Part shown: piece by piece, positions 1-9,182 of the stretch
Numbering within the stretch: the stretch's first letter is position 1
How the letters are laid out: each line of letters starts with the position of its first letter
DNA from: Pseudomonas triticifolii
Lineage (GTDB): Bacteria > Pseudomonadota > Gammaproteobacteria > Pseudomonadales > Pseudomonadaceae
Length of the DNA: 64,000 nt
Direction: 5' to 3'
Assembly: GCF_014358015.1 (NCBI RefSeq)
Contig: NZ_JACONV010000001.1
Span: forward strand, 248,001 to 312,000
Translations under genes and position numbers: made by a program
The notes under the pieces: generated by a model
What the model was told of the DNA's origin: nothing
Databases searched by the model: none
What the model saw: the letters and a program-made list of their open reading frames with translations, nothing else

Positions 1-186
1 CTATTGACTCGCATATGGTTTATCCCGTGGGTAGCAAAATTTTAGTGTCAGTAAGTATTTTTTCCGGGTCATGCACACTCACAGCGTTGATTGAATAAAA
101 TGTCTAGATTCGTTTTAGCCGTGAATGGGCTGTTACGATGAACGAAAACTACTGACCAACCCTCTTTAAAAAGGATAAAAGGAATT

Positions 187-314
187 AGGTTTTTAGCAGG
201 ATTTTCGAGCAGCAGAAGGACATCCATGAAACCTTTCACCTGCTACAGCCGGTCAGCATTCAGGCGATGCATGCGCAGATCTTGACGATGATCAATAGTT
301 ACCGATGCGAGTAG
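187..314 (+). pseudogene. Possible gene remnant, unknown family
   Basis: An open stretch of about 42 codons ends with TAG at 312-314 and reads as plausible protein (segment FEQQKDIHETFHLL, then QAMHAQILTMINSYR). It has no convincing start or ribosome binding site, and the DNA around it is A+T-richer than the rest of the window. I read it as the 3' remnant of a small gene. Bases 1-186 hold nothing else I can support. Confidence 0.2.
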
Positions 315-398
315 AGATCATACGATTTTACAATGCTGTAGAGCTGTTCAAAACGTTATCTCAATCGATATGATCATGAATCTAGGAAACAAGCCGCT

Positions 399-590
399 AT
401 GTTCTTGATCAAGCAGCCTATTAGCCTCGAGGATGAAGCTCGCTATTTTCAGGTCATGCGTGATTACGACGACCTGATGCGCAACCTCGACGTTGGCCCG
501 GTGCCCATGTGCCACTTCAAGGCGATGACGTAGCACTGGGACGATTCACATCCGGCCAGCGATGACCATTGGTACGAGTGCGAGCATTGA
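399..590 (+). pseudogene. Small ORF interrupted by an in-frame TAG
   Basis: ATG at 399 opens 44 codons ending at TAG 531-533. The same frame then continues with a protein-like segment (HWDDSHPASDDHWYECEH) to TGA at 588-590. The acidic, Trp/His/Cys-rich tail looks like a real C-terminus, so the TAG may be a nonsense mutation. No strong ribosome binding site is visible. The family is not recognised. It could instead be a short 44-residue protein or chance coding. Confidence 0.25.
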
Positions 591-649
591 CGCCACACCG
601 CAGACAACGCCGGGGCATGGGCAAAAGTAAAAGCCCGCGACGCCCTTTT

Positions 650-961
650 CTAGAACAAGCGTGCAAGCGCCAGCGCGATTACAACCAAGAGTACAATTGA
701 AACAATACCCAGCTTGAACAGCGTCCAGAAGCTTTCGCCGGTGAAGAATTTCAAACCCGCGAAGTAAATAATCACACTGATAATCAGCCCGAGAATGTCA
801 AAGTTTTTATCGCTGCCCGGCAGTAAAGCATCCACTGACTGAGACAGGCCGATGATCAGAAAAGCCGGAAAAATGCGCAGGCCAACGTCCATGATTCGCG
901 AAGCCAGGACCAGCGCCAACGTATTGAAAATAACTGACAGTACAAAGCTGATCATTGCCAT
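650..961 (-). CDS. Small integral membrane protein, unknown function
   Basis: A 103-residue protein starting MAMISFVLSV. I chose the ATG at 961 because AAGGACG lies just upstream on the minus strand; an 11-residue extension to 994 has no such site. Three hydrophobic segments (about residues 3-23, 48-68 and 79-102) make it a likely inner-membrane protein. A short polar linker (LLPGSDKNFD) separates the first two. No catalytic motif is visible and the family is not recognised. It stands alone, with no operon partner. Confidence 0.6.
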   Translation of the reverse strand: MAMISFVLSVIFNTLALVLASRIMDVGLRIFPAFLIIGLSQSVDALLPGSDKNFDILGLIISVIIYFAGLKFFTGESFWTLFKLGIVSIVLLVVIALALARLF

Positions 962-1406
962 CGTCCTTGAGAAACAGGTGTAGAGAGATGGCATGCAACG
1001 CAGGGCTGCTGCGGGGTGCCAGACGCGACAGGATCCTAATTCATTTCTGCTGACCGTCCAACAGCCATCAATGGGCCGCTCTGTATGCTGCGACCGTGAG
1101 GAGTCTGTATCTGTTGGCCATCCCCTCTGGCCGACACGGTTTCCATCCTGGTGTGAATGACACCGAACTTACCCATTTGCCGATGCCACACTGACCCTGC
1201 ACAATCGGTAAACATCTAGCGCTGATGTCGATCCCGCCGCGTTTCTGGTATTGGCTGGCAGATCCGGCTCAGGACTTTTCCGGGGGCTTTGCGAGCCTGG
1301 CGCTGCAGCCCGCTCGGGCACGCGGCGATCAATCTCCGAAGCGGCCAGGCGATGGGGAATCAGGGCTTGGGGCAGTTTTCGTCAGGCTGACGCTGGCGCT
1401 GGTTGT
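962..1406. other. Intergenic stretch without a supported gene
   Basis: No reading frame here has both a ribosome binding site and protein-like composition. A 61-codon frame on the plus strand (1225-1410) is Arg/Ala/Gly-rich and looks like chance in G+C-rich DNA. I see no clear promoter, terminator or repeat. Confidence 0.5.
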
Positions 1407-1781
1407 TTAGTCGCTGTCGCCTGATCCGGTCGAGCCGCTATCGCTGGCTGAGCAACTCGAGCTACTGTCGTAACTGTCGCCACTGCTGAATCCGCCGTAG
1501 TGCGAACGTGACAGTGTGTCGTCGCTTGAGCTGTAAACGGCATGGCCGACTTGGATCGGCGGACTAAGCGGGCTGCTAATTTCCACATGTACTTCGCTTC
1601 GATCCCGTGCGGTGGTTGTTTTTGGCGAGTTACCGCGGTGTATCGGTGGTGCGATGCATTCAGATGGCACCACTGGATGCGGTGCCGGTGCCGTTGAAAC
1701 GATACTTGGCTGTTCCGACTTCTCTGTTGGCGCTACCTCAGATGGCTTGTCGCCGAATAGCGTGGACATGAACTTGAACAT
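1407..1781 (-). CDS. Low-complexity Ser/Asp-rich hypothetical protein
   Basis: A 124-residue ORF starting MFKFMSTLFG. A second Met at residue 5 is an alternative start; GAGGG lies about 10 nt before the first. The N-terminal 20 residues are normal, the middle is Pro/Ser/Thr-rich, and the last 35 residues are almost wholly Ser, Gly and Asp (GGFSSGDSYDSSSS and onward). The composition suggests an intrinsically disordered protein. It lies 44 nt downstream of the small ORF at 1826-1978 on the same strand, so the two may share a transcript. No family or function is recognised. Confidence 0.45.
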   Translation of the reverse strand: MFKFMSTLFGDKPSEVAPTEKSEQPSIVSTAPAPHPVVPSECIAPPIHRGNSPKTTTARDRSEVHVEISSPLSPPIQVGHAVYSSSDDTLSRSHYGGFSSGDSYDSSSSCSASDSGSTGSGDSD

Positions 1782-1825
1782 TCTGTCGCCCTCGGTTGAT
1801 TTTCGGTCTGGCTATGTTGCCAAGG

Positions 1826-1978
1826 CTAGCCAGTGGAATCTACGTTCAGCAGATCGCCGCTACGGGCCACCTCATCAGGCAGCAATCGGTTCTCTTCGCT
1901 TACAAGGTTGACATGCTGCCGGATCATTTGTTCTTCGGTCGGGTTGCAAGGCCAGTCGTCGGTGACTTCGATGTCCAT
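1826..1978 (-). CDS. 50-residue hypothetical protein
   Basis: ATG at 1978 opens 50 codons to TAG at 1826-1828. The product begins MDIEVTDDWPCNPTEEQ, is acidic and soluble, and has no membrane segment. Its amino-acid composition is protein-like, but the ribosome binding site (GAG about 9 nt upstream) is weak. It precedes the serine-rich ORF at 1407-1781 on the same strand. The family is unknown. Confidence 0.4.
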   Translation of the reverse strand: MDIEVTDDWPCNPTEEQMIRQHVNLVSEENRLLPDEVARSGDLLNVDSTG

Positions 1979-2111
1979 GGTGTGATTCTCAATTTCTGTA
2001 TAGAAATACAGTACTTGAGTCTTTCAGATTTGGGGAGTGGTGTTCGTCGGCAGGACGCCGGAGATGGCTTGGAACGAGAATTGCGGCAAGAATATAGAAT
2101 TGCGGCAATTT

Positions 2112-2151
2112 AAAAACAAAGGGCCTACGCACTAAAAGCACGTAAGCCCTT
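2112..2151 (-). terminator. Rho-independent terminator of tRNA-Leu
   Basis: Read on the minus strand, AAGGGCTTACG pairs with CGTAGGCCCTT around an A/T-rich loop, followed by TGTTTTT. It starts about 11 nt after the CCA end of the tRNA, as expected for a monocistronic tRNA transcript. Confidence 0.85.
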
Positions 2152-2161
2152 GTTCTATAAG

Positions 2162-2247
2162 TGGTGCCCCGAGCCGGGGTCGAACCGGCACGTCCAAAGG
2201 ACGAGGGATTTTAAGTCCCTTGCGTCTACCAATTTCGCCATCGGGGC
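2162..2247 (-). tRNA. tRNA-Leu (anticodon UAA)
   Basis: The minus strand folds as an 86-nt class II tRNA. The acceptor GCCCCGA pairs with TCGGGGC before ACCA. The D arm carries TTGGTAGACGC, the anticodon stem AGGGA/TCCCT encloses CTTAAAA with anticodon TAA, a long variable arm follows (CGTCCTTTGGACG), and the T arm reads GCCGGTTCGACCCCGGC. CCA is encoded. It decodes UUA, rare in G+C-rich pseudomonads, and UUG by wobble. tRNA-Leu 3' ends are frequent integration targets for genomic islands. Confidence 0.97.
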
Positions 2248-2266
2248 GGTAGCGCCAAGACGGGGG

Positions 2267-2295
2267 AATATATACATCCAGCTGCCATGAAGCAA
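2267..2295 (-). promoter_or_regulatory. Sigma-70 promoter of tRNA-Leu
   Basis: On the minus strand TTGCTT (2295-2290) and TATATT (2272-2267) are separated by exactly 17 bp. They are followed by a G+C-rich discriminator (CCCCCGTC), typical of stringently controlled stable-RNA promoters. The tRNA 5' end lies 19 nt downstream. Confidence 0.75.
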
Positions 2296-2451
2296 GCTCG
2301 CGCGTCCTCCACATGGAACAAGATGTAACCTGCATGGCTCGGAAAATCTATCGAAAAATCATGAAGCTACACGCACGAGGCGGCCCAGGGCTGGTGGTTG
2401 CGTCATCGGGTTGAAGTTTTCCGACAGTCACAGGAGAGAATCAACGGCATA

Positions 2452-2485
2452 GTGAGCGCTGGTCCTGATGTGGACCAGCGCTCAC
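2452..2485. terminator. Perfect 14-bp stem-loop after topoisomerase gene
   Basis: GTGAGCGCTGGTCC is followed by a 6-nt loop and its exact reverse complement. It lies 10 nt beyond the stop of the topoisomerase IB gene. There is no T-tract on either side, so it may act as a 3' stabilising hairpin or a factor-dependent terminator. Confidence 0.55.
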
Positions 2486-2494
2486 AGACGCTGG

Positions 2495-3550
2495 TCAGGG
2501 CTTGCTTTTGACCGCAGCGGACTCGACGCGGTCTGCCAGGGTGCGCAGGTAGCTGGCCAAAGCAACTTCTTCAAGCCGCAGGCCCTTGCGCTGTCTGGAG
2601 CGTGGCAGAGCGGCCAGATTGCCCAGCAGAAAGCCTTCCAGCACGGCGGGGTGTATGTAGCACTTGCGGCAGATGGCTGGCGTATTGCCCAACTGCCTGG
2701 ACACCGCCTTGACCATCTCGACGATATGCCTTTTGGCGTCTGCCTCGGGTTCCCAGTGAAGTTTCTGCAAGGTGGCTAATGCCAGTGCGCTGGCGGCCCA
2801 GGTCCGGTAGTCCTTGGCGGTGAAGTCCGAGCCGGTGAGGCTGTGCAGATAGGCGTTGATATCTGATGAGGTCACCTTATGGCGTACGCCCTCATCATCC
2901 AGATACTGAAACAGGTTTTGCCCAGGCAGCTCCATGCAGCGTTTGATGACGTTGGCCAGGCGTCGGTCCTTTACTGTGACACTGTGCTCCACGCCGCTTT
3001 TGCCGCGAAACTCGAACAGAATCTGTCCGCCTTTGACTTCGACGTGCTTGTTGCGCAGGGTGGTCAGGCCGTACGAGCGGTTTTCCTTGGCATACCGGCT
3101 GTTCCCGATGCGGATCAGTGTCGCATCGAGCAGAGACACCACCGTTGCCATGACTTTTTCACGGCCCATGCCAGGCTGAGCGAGTTGCGCTTCTATCTGC
3201 TTGCGCACCTTGGGGAGCGCGTGCCCGAAGTCAATCATGCGTGAGTATTTATCCTGGTCGCGTATCTCGCGCCAGCGCGGATGGTAGCGATACTGCTTGC
3301 GACCGCGTGCGTCACGGCTGGTGGCCTGCAGGTGGCCATTGGGGTCGGCGCAGATCCAGACGTCGGTGTAGGCGGGCGGTACGGCCAGCGCGTTGATGCG
3401 CTTGATTTCCGACTCGTCCTTGATGTGTTCACCCTGGGTGTCGAAATAAGCGAACTTGCCACGCAGGACCTTGCGTGTGAACCCTGGCTGGGTGTCGTCT
3501 ACGTAATGCAGGTCGCTGGCGAGGGGGCTGATAACCGTCGAGTCAGGCAT
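2495..3550 (-). CDS. DNA topoisomerase IB (eukaryotic/poxvirus type)
   Basis: A 351-residue type IB topoisomerase, the usual length for bacterial members. It would relax positive and negative supercoils without ATP through a 3'-phosphotyrosyl intermediate. The N-terminal half carries the DNA-clamping domain (GFTRK near residue 23, PPAYTDVWI near 58). The family motif RYHPRWREIRD is at about 88, the catalytic Lys lies in FRGKSG near 185, and the nucleophilic Tyr is in CRKCYIHPAV near 305. The last 45 residues are basic and Leu-rich. ATG at 3550 follows a GGAA-containing leader. It lies 88 nt downstream of modC on the same strand but is functionally unrelated. The family assignment is firm; its cellular role is not known from sequence. 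Confidence 0.93.
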   Translation of the reverse strand: MPDSTVISPLASDLHYVDDTQPGFTRKVLRGKFAYFDTQGEHIKDESEIKRINALAVPPAYTDVWICADPNGHLQATSRDARGRKQYRYHPRWREIRDQDKYSRMIDFGHALPKVRKQIEAQLAQPGMGREKVMATVVSLLDATLIRIGNSRYAKENRSYGLTTLRNKHVEVKGGQILFEFRGKSGVEHSVTVKDRRLANVIKRCMELPGQNLFQYLDDEGVRHKVTSSDINAYLHSLTGSDFTAKDYRTWAASALALATLQKLHWEPEADAKRHIVEMVKAVSRQLGNTPAICRKCYIHPAVLEGFLLGNLAALPRSRQRKGLRLEEVALASYLRTLADRVESAAVKSKP

Positions 3551-3638
3551 GGCAAAATTCCAGAGGCAGTTAACAACACTGACCGCAGCCTTTTGCTGTG
3601 GTGCCGTTTATTTGCGTGGGCCCCAGCCGCAATGGCCA

Positions 3639-4727
3639 TTACGCGAGAACAGCCACCGCCTTGATCTGTGCCCACAACGACTGGCCACGATGCAATTTGA
3701 GATGATCACTGGAAAAACGGGTGATTCTGGCCAGCAGCGCGGTGCCGCCTGCGTCCAGGCGCACCAGAACATGAGCCGAATTGTCGGCAACCATCTCCTC
3801 GATCACTACAACCGGCAGCCGGTTCAAAATGCTGCTCTGGTCGTCGGGCTGCAGGTTCAGGCTGACGTCTCGAGCCTGGACTTTGATGCGCAGCAGGGTG
3901 CCTGGCTGCATTTCTGCGTGCGTGACCCGCATGGAGAGGGCGCTGTCAGGCAGGGTGACGGTCAGCAATTGATAGTGCGGGTCGTAAGCACTCACTGTTG
4001 CCTCGATCACGACGCCTGCGTCGTCGCCCATTGCCAGCGGCAGATCAAGGCGCGCCAGCGTTTCCCGGATGGGTCCGCTGGCCAGTACATCGCCGGCTTC
4101 GAGCACGACCAGGTGATCGGCCAGGCGCGCCACTTCGTCCTGCGCATGGCTGACGTACAGCATCGGGATATCCAGTTCTCTGTGCAAACGTTCCAGATAG
4201 GGCAGAATTTCGCTCTTGCGGCGGCTATCCAGCGCGGACAGCGGTTCGTCGAGCAGCATCAGGCGCGGGCTGGTCAGCAGCGCGCGTGCGATGCCGACCC
4301 GTTGACGCTCGCCGCCGGAAAGCTTGTCTGGACGCCGCTCAAGCAAATGATCGATGCCCAGCAACTCGGTCGCCTGCGCCAGCTCAATGCTGCGCTGATG
4401 ACGGGGAATACGCTTGAATCCGAATTCCAGATTGTCCCTGACCGACAGGTGCGCAAACAGGCTGGCTTCCTGAAAGACGTAGCCGATGGCGCGCTTGTGT
4501 GGTGCCACAAAGATGCCCTTGTCGCTGTCCTGCCAGACTTCATCATTGATTCGAACCAGGCCCTGCGAGGCTTTTTCCAGGCCGGCAATGCAGCGCAGGC
4601 ACGTGGTCTTGCCAGAGCCGGAAGGTCCGTAAAGCGCTGTTACGCCAGAACCTGGCAGGACCAGGTTTATCCCCATATGAAAATCGGGGTAGTCCATCTG
4701 CAAGCGCACTTCGATAGGCGAGGCCAT
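3639..4727 (-). CDS. modC: Molybdate ABC transporter ATP-binding protein ModC
   Basis: A 362-residue ATPase that powers molybdate uptake. Walker A is GPSGSGKTT near residue 34, the ABC signature is [16 protein letters not shown] near 137, and Walker B is [12 protein letters not shown] near 157, with the H-loop in YVSHAQDE. The C-terminal 130 residues form the TOBE (molybdate/tungstate-binding) domain characteristic of ModC, distinguishing it from sulfate or spermidine ATPases. The gene starts 3 nt after the modB stop and is the last of modABC. It acts at the cytoplasmic face of the inner membrane with ModB. Confidence 0.96.
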   Translation of the reverse strand: MASPIEVRLQMDYPDFHMGINLVLPGSGVTALYGPSGSGKTTCLRCIAGLEKASQGLVRINDEVWQDSDKGIFVAPHKRAIGYVFQEASLFAHLSVRDNLEFGFKRIPRHQRSIELAQATELLGIDHLLERRPDKLSGGERQRVGIARALLTSPRLMLLDEPLSALDSRRKSEILPYLERLHRELDIPMLYVSHAQDEVARLADHLVVLEAGDVLASGPIRETLARLDLPLAMGDDAGVVIEATVSAYDPHYQLLTVTLPDSALSMRVTHAEMQPGTLLRIKVQARDVSLNLQPDDQSSILNRLPVVVIEEMVADNSAHVLVRLDAGGTALLARITRFSSDHLKLHRGQSLWAQIKAVAVLA

Positions 4728-4730
4728 CGA

Positions 4731-5411
4731 TCAACTCCATCCCGTTCTGGATTTGCCGCTGGAATACAGCGCCAGCAGCACCAGAAATGAAAACACTAGC
4801 ATCGCCCCGGCCAGCCAATGGGCCTGCAGATACTCCATGGACTCGACGTGGTCGAAAATCTGCACCGACACCACGCGGGTTTTCTCGGGGATGTTGCCGC
4901 CGATCATCAGTACCACCCCGAATTCGCCGACCGTGTGGGCAAAGCCGAGAATCGCGCCGGTGATGAAGCCCGGTCTGGCCAGCGGCAGGATGACGTTGAA
5001 GAAGGTGTCCCACGGGCCGGCTCTGAGGGTTGCAGCAACCTCCAGCGGGCGTGGGCCGATGGCCGAAAACGCGTTTTGCAGCGGTTGCACCACGAAGGGC
5101 ATCGAGTACAGCACCGAGCCGATGACCAACCCGGTGAAGCTGAACGTCAGCGTTCCCAACCCCAGGCTCTGCGTCAACTGACCAACAGCGCCGTTGGGGC
5201 CGAGCAACAGCAGCAGATAGAAGCCGATCACCGTTGGCGGCAGCACCAAGGGCAGGGCGACCACGGCACCTACAGGGCCTTTGAGCCATGATTGGGTGCG
5301 CGACAGCCACAGCGCGATGGGCGTGCCGATCACCAGCAGAATCACCGTGGTCAGCGAGGCGAGCTTGAGCGTCAGCCAGATCGCTGCAATATCGGCACTT
5401 CCAAGCGGCAT
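4731..5411 (-). CDS. modB: Molybdate ABC transporter permease ModB
   Basis: A 226-residue inner-membrane permease with about five to six transmembrane segments. The cytoplasmic EAA-type loop reads [20 protein letters not shown] near residue 126, the surface that docks to ModC, and the region around it ([20 protein letters not shown]) is highly typical of ModB. The start codon lies directly against the modA stop (0 nt spacing) and the stop is 3 nt before modC, so the genes are translationally linked. Confidence 0.96.
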   Translation of the reverse strand: MPLGSADIAAIWLTLKLASLTTVILLVIGTPIALWLSRTQSWLKGPVGAVVALPLVLPPTVIGFYLLLLLGPNGAVGQLTQSLGLGTLTFSFTGLVIGSVLYSMPFVVQPLQNAFSAIGPRPLEVAATLRAGPWDTFFNVILPLARPGFITGAILGFAHTVGEFGVVLMIGGNIPEKTRVVSVQIFDHVESMEYLQAHWLAGAMLVFSFLVLLALYSSGKSRTGWS

Positions 5412-6250
<839 letters not shown>

Positions 6251-6277
6251 ATCCTTCACCCTTGCGAAAGCAATGTT

Positions 6278-7354
6278 TCAGGCGCGGTTCAAAATGCTTA
6301 ATGCATCGTCAGCCAGTTTGCGGGTTAATTGGGCGGCGGTGAGCGAGTGCTTGATACCGACTGCCTGGCCCGCCCAGAGGTTCATGAAATCGCCGCTGCC
6401 TTGGGGCTCGGCCTTGGCCCGCAGCGGCATCAACGCGCCGCCAGCCAGCGGAAAGGCTGGGGCCAACGGGCTCATGGGGCCGATTTCGCGCATTATCCGA
6501 TTCATGATGCCCCGCGCAGGACGGCCCGTGAACAGGTTGGTCACGGCGGTTTCGCTGTCCCTGGCAGTGCCGAGCGCTTGCCGGTGAGGCGCACTCACCT
6601 TGGCTTCCGGGCAGAACAGGTAAGCTGTGCCCACTTGCGCGGCGGACGCCCCCAGCACGAACGCTGCTGCAACACCACGCCCGTCTGCAATGCCGCCAGC
6701 GGCAATGACCGGCACACTCACCGCATCGGCAATCTGTGGCACCAATGCGAAAGTGCCGACCTGCGTATCCAGTTGATCGCTGAGAAACAGGCCTCGATGT
6801 CCGCCCGCTTCATAGCCCATGGCGATAATCGCATCACAGCCATGCTGTTCGAGCCAGAGGGCTTCCTGGACTGTGGTCGCCGAGGCAATGATTTTTGCCC
6901 CGGTGGCGCGAACCCTGTCCAGCAACGCCTGTTCGGGAAGGCCGAAATGAAAACTGACCACCTCAGGCTTCAGCCGCTCGACCAGCGCACAACTGTCGCT
7001 GTCGAAGGGTGCACGGTTGGACACCGGTGTCGGCGCCTCGTAGTCGGCACCCAGTTCTTCGTAGTACGGCTTGAGCGCCCGCTTCCAGCGCTCTGCCTGC
7101 TCGGCGTCGAACGGAGGAGGCTGATGGCAGAAGAAGTTCAGGTTCAACGGTGCATGGCTGTTTTCACGAAAGACGGCCACTTCGTCGCGGATCTGATCCA
7201 GCGTGAGCATCGCGCAGGGCAGCGACGCCAGACCTCCCGCGTGGGCGACGGCGATCGCCATGGTCGACCCCGTCGCTCCCGCCATGGGGGCGTGGAGAAT
7301 CGGGTGTTCGATATTGAAGAGTTCCAGAATGCGCGTATCTGGCCAAAGGCTCAT
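6278..7354 (-). CDS. Nitronate monooxygenase (NMO/2-nitropropane dioxygenase family)
   Basis: A 358-residue FMN-dependent TIM-barrel enzyme that oxidises alkyl nitronates, such as the toxin propionate-3-nitronate, to carbonyl compounds plus nitrite. The start ATG at 7354 (MSLWPDTRIL) is chosen because AGGAG lies 7 nt upstream; longer frames do not have it. Visible motifs are HPILHAPMAGATGS near residue 20, LNLNFFCHQPP near 70, the FMN-phosphate region AIIAMGYEAGGHRG near 180, and PVIAAGGIADGRG near 220. It is divergent from acuR with 141 bp between starts. Family is firm, substrate is not proven. Confidence 0.88.
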   Translation of the reverse strand: MSLWPDTRILELFNIEHPILHAPMAGATGSTMAIAVAHAGGLASLPCAMLTLDQIRDEVAVFRENSHAPLNLNFFCHQPPPFDAEQAERWKRALKPYYEELGADYEAPTPVSNRAPFDSDSCALVERLKPEVVSFHFGLPEQALLDRVRATGAKIIASATTVQEALWLEQHGCDAIIAMGYEAGGHRGLFLSDQLDTQVGTFALVPQIADAVSVPVIAAGGIADGRGVAAAFVLGASAAQVGTAYLFCPEAKVSAPHRQALGTARDSETAVTNLFTGRPARGIMNRIMREIGPMSPLAPAFPLAGGALMPLRAKAEPQGSGDFMNLWAGQAVGIKHSLTAAQLTRKLADDALSILNRA

Positions 7355-7460
7355 GCGGGGTCTCCTGATCCGTGGCAAAGCAAAGCAATCATTTGAGCGC
7401 GGCATGCGGGGTTTGGCAACCGCGTGGTCTGCCACTTCAAGTTGCCTGCCCAGACGTCGG

Positions 7461-7488
7461 TTGACATAAAAGACGATCGGTCTAATAT
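7461..7488 (+). promoter_or_regulatory. acuR promoter with embedded TetR-type operator
   Basis: TTGACA (7461-7466) and TAATAT (7483-7488) are spaced by 16 bp, a strong sigma-70 promoter. The spacer carries AGAC-GATCG-GTCT (7471-7483), the same operator found before acuI, so AcuR should repress itself by steric block. The start codon lies only 8 nt after the -10 hexamer. Confidence 0.7.
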
Positions 7489-7495
7489 TCGGCGC

Positions 7496-8140
7496 ATGAC
7501 GACTCTACCTGACCAGCATCCAAAAACACGCCGTCCAGGCCGTCCACCCAAAGTGGACCGTGACAACCTGGAAACCCGGGAAACGCTGCTGCGTCGCGGT
7601 CTTGAGGTGCTGACTGAACAGGGCTTCTCCGCGACCGGCATCGATTACATCCTCAAGGAAATTGGCGTCCCCAAAGGCTCGTTCTACCACTATTTTCCCA
7701 GCAAGGAAGCGTACGGTCGGGCAGTGCTGGACCAGTATTGCAACTACTTCGCGCAGCGTCTGGATCGCTGGTTTCTCGATGAAAGTCTCTCACCCCTGGA
7801 ACGGCTGGTGGGTTTTGTGCAGAGCGCAAAGGCGGGCATGGCGCGTCACGATTACCGACGCGGCTGCATGGTCGGCAATCTGGGCCAGGAAATCTGTCTG
7901 CTGCCGGATGCGTTCCGGGATGTACTGGAGCAGACGCTGCTGGACTGGCAGGCCAGACTCACGCTTTGCCTGAAGGCTGCGCAGCAGGCTGGCGAGTTGG
8001 CCAGGGATGCCGATTGCGCCGAGCTGGCGGCGTTTTTCTGGATCGGTTGGGAAGGGGCTGTACTGCGCGCCCGTCTGGTTAAAAGCGATACCCCGCTGAA
8101 CACATTCATTGCCGGTTTTCTTCGCGGACTGCCGCAATGA
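7496..8140 (+). CDS. acuR: TetR-family repressor, AcuR-like
   Basis: A 214-residue regulator. The N-terminal TetR helix-turn-helix spans about residues 20-75, with GFSATGIDYILKEIGVPKGS followed by FYHYFPSKEAYG. The basic preamble TRRPGRPPK is typical of AcuR, the repressor of acrylate-utilisation genes in Rhodobacter and relatives. The C-terminal domain would bind the ligand (acrylate in known AcuR). It lies 46 nt before acuI, and each gene is preceded by the same operator. The ATG at 7496 has no ribosome binding site and sits near the expected transcription start, so the mRNA may be leaderless. Confidence 0.82.
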   Translation: MTTLPDQHPKTRRPGRPPKVDRDNLETRETLLRRGLEVLTEQGFSATGIDYILKEIGVPKGSFYHYFPSKEAYGRAVLDQYCNYFAQRLDRWFLDESLSPLERLVGFVQSAKAGMARHDYRRGCMVGNLGQEICLLPDAFRDVLEQTLLDWQARLTLCLKAAQQAGELARDADCAELAAFFWIGWEGAVLRARLVKSDTPLNTFIAGFLRGLPQ

Positions 8141-8156
8141 TTTTTTTCGTCTATTT

Positions 8157-8175
8157 AAAGACGATCGGTCTAAAT
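8157..8175 (+). promoter_or_regulatory. Second AcuR-type operator, before acuI
   Basis: A 17-nt string, AAAGACGATCGGTCTAA (8157-8173), is identical to the one overlapping the acuR promoter (7469-7485). Its AGAC/GTCT arms are inverted. It lies about 14 nt upstream of the acuI start and just before the ribosome binding site GGAGG, so it probably overlaps the acuI promoter. Confidence 0.65.
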
Positions 8176-8186
8176 TGGAGGCGCCC

Positions 8187-9182
8187 ATGCCGGTAAGCAC
8201 ATTCAACGCCATTGTGATTGATAAGGACGAGTCGGGTTATCAGGTCAAACTGACGGCGGTCGACGAGGCAGACCTTCCAGCAGGTGACGTCACGGTGCGC
8301 GTCTCCCACAGCACGCTCAACTACAAGGACGCCCTGGCGCTTACCGGTCAAAGCCCGATTGTCCGAAGTTTCCCCATGGTGCCGGGCATCGATCTGGCAG
8401 GCACTGTTGAAGCCAGCCAGTCTTCAGAATTCAAGGTGGGTGAAAAGGTACTGCTCAACGGCTGGGGTGTGGGTGAAGGGCACTGGGGCGGGCTTGCACA
8501 GCGGGCTCGTCTAAAAAGCGAATGGCTGATTCCACTGCCTGATGCTTTTACGCCCGGCCAGGCGATGGCCATTGGCACGGCCGGCTACACGGCGATGCTC
8601 AGCGTCATCGCGCTGGAAAAACATGGCGTGAAACCCGATGACGGCGAAATACTGGTCACCGGTGCCAACGGTGGGGTGGGCAGCTTCACCATCGCCATTC
8701 TGGCCAGTCTTGGTTATCAGGTCGTCGCCTCAACAGGGCGTGTCGCAGAAAGCGATTACCTGAAGCAGCTCGGCGCGGTACGCATCATCGACAGGGCAAC
8801 GCTTTCCGGGCCCGGTCGCCCATTGGCGAAGGAGCAATGGGCCGCTGCCGTGGATTCGGTGGGCAGCCACACGCTGGCCAATGTCTGCGCTGCCATCAAG
8901 TATCGCGGCATCGTTGCTGCGTGTGGACTTGCACAGGGCATGGACTTTCCGGGATCCGTCGCGCCGTTCATTCTGCGTGGTGTGACGCTGGCGGGGATCG
9001 ACAGCGTTACCCGGCCTCGTGCCGATCGCCTCGAAGCCTGGTCAAGGCTGGCGAATGACCTCGACGTGTCGTTGTTGCCTCTGATCAGTCGGGAAATCGG
9101 ACTGAGCGAAGTCATCGACATTGCGCCACAACTGATCGCCGGTCAGGTGCGAGGCCGCGTCGTGGTGGATACCTCCCGATAA
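8187..9182 (+). CDS. acuI: Acrylyl-CoA reductase AcuI (YhdH-type MDR oxidoreductase)
   Basis: A 331-residue zinc-free medium-chain dehydrogenase/reductase. ATG at 8187 has GGAGG 5 nt upstream. The N-terminal GroES-like domain contains LNYKDALALTG near residue 47 and PMVPGIDLAGTV near 64. The Rossmann NADPH site is TGANGGVGSFTIAIL near 155. AcuI reduces toxic acryloyl-CoA to propionyl-CoA. No DMSP lyase or acrylate-CoA ligase is nearby, so here it probably serves detoxification or a 3-hydroxypropionate side route. The 3' end overlaps the convergent RES gene by 40 nt. Confidence 0.9.
   Translation: MPVSTFNAIVIDKDESGYQVKLTAVDEADLPAGDVTVRVSHSTLNYKDALALTGQSPIVRSFPMVPGIDLAGTVEASQSSEFKVGEKVLLNGWGVGEGHWGGLAQRARLKSEWLIPLPDAFTPGQAMAIGTAGYTAMLSVIALEKHGVKPDDGEILVTGANGGVGSFTIAILASLGYQVVASTGRVAESDYLKQLGAVRIIDRATLSGPGRPLAKEQWAAAVDSVGSHTLANVCAAIKYRGIVAACGLAQGMDFPGSVAPFILRGVTLAGIDSVTRPRADRLEAWSRLANDLDVSLLPLISREIGLSEVIDIAPQLIAGQVRGRVVVDTSR

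Noticed and set aside
3549..4790. A 413-codon plus-strand frame over modC
   Set aside because: It is the antisense shadow of modC, Gln/Arg-rich and without motifs or a ribosome binding site.
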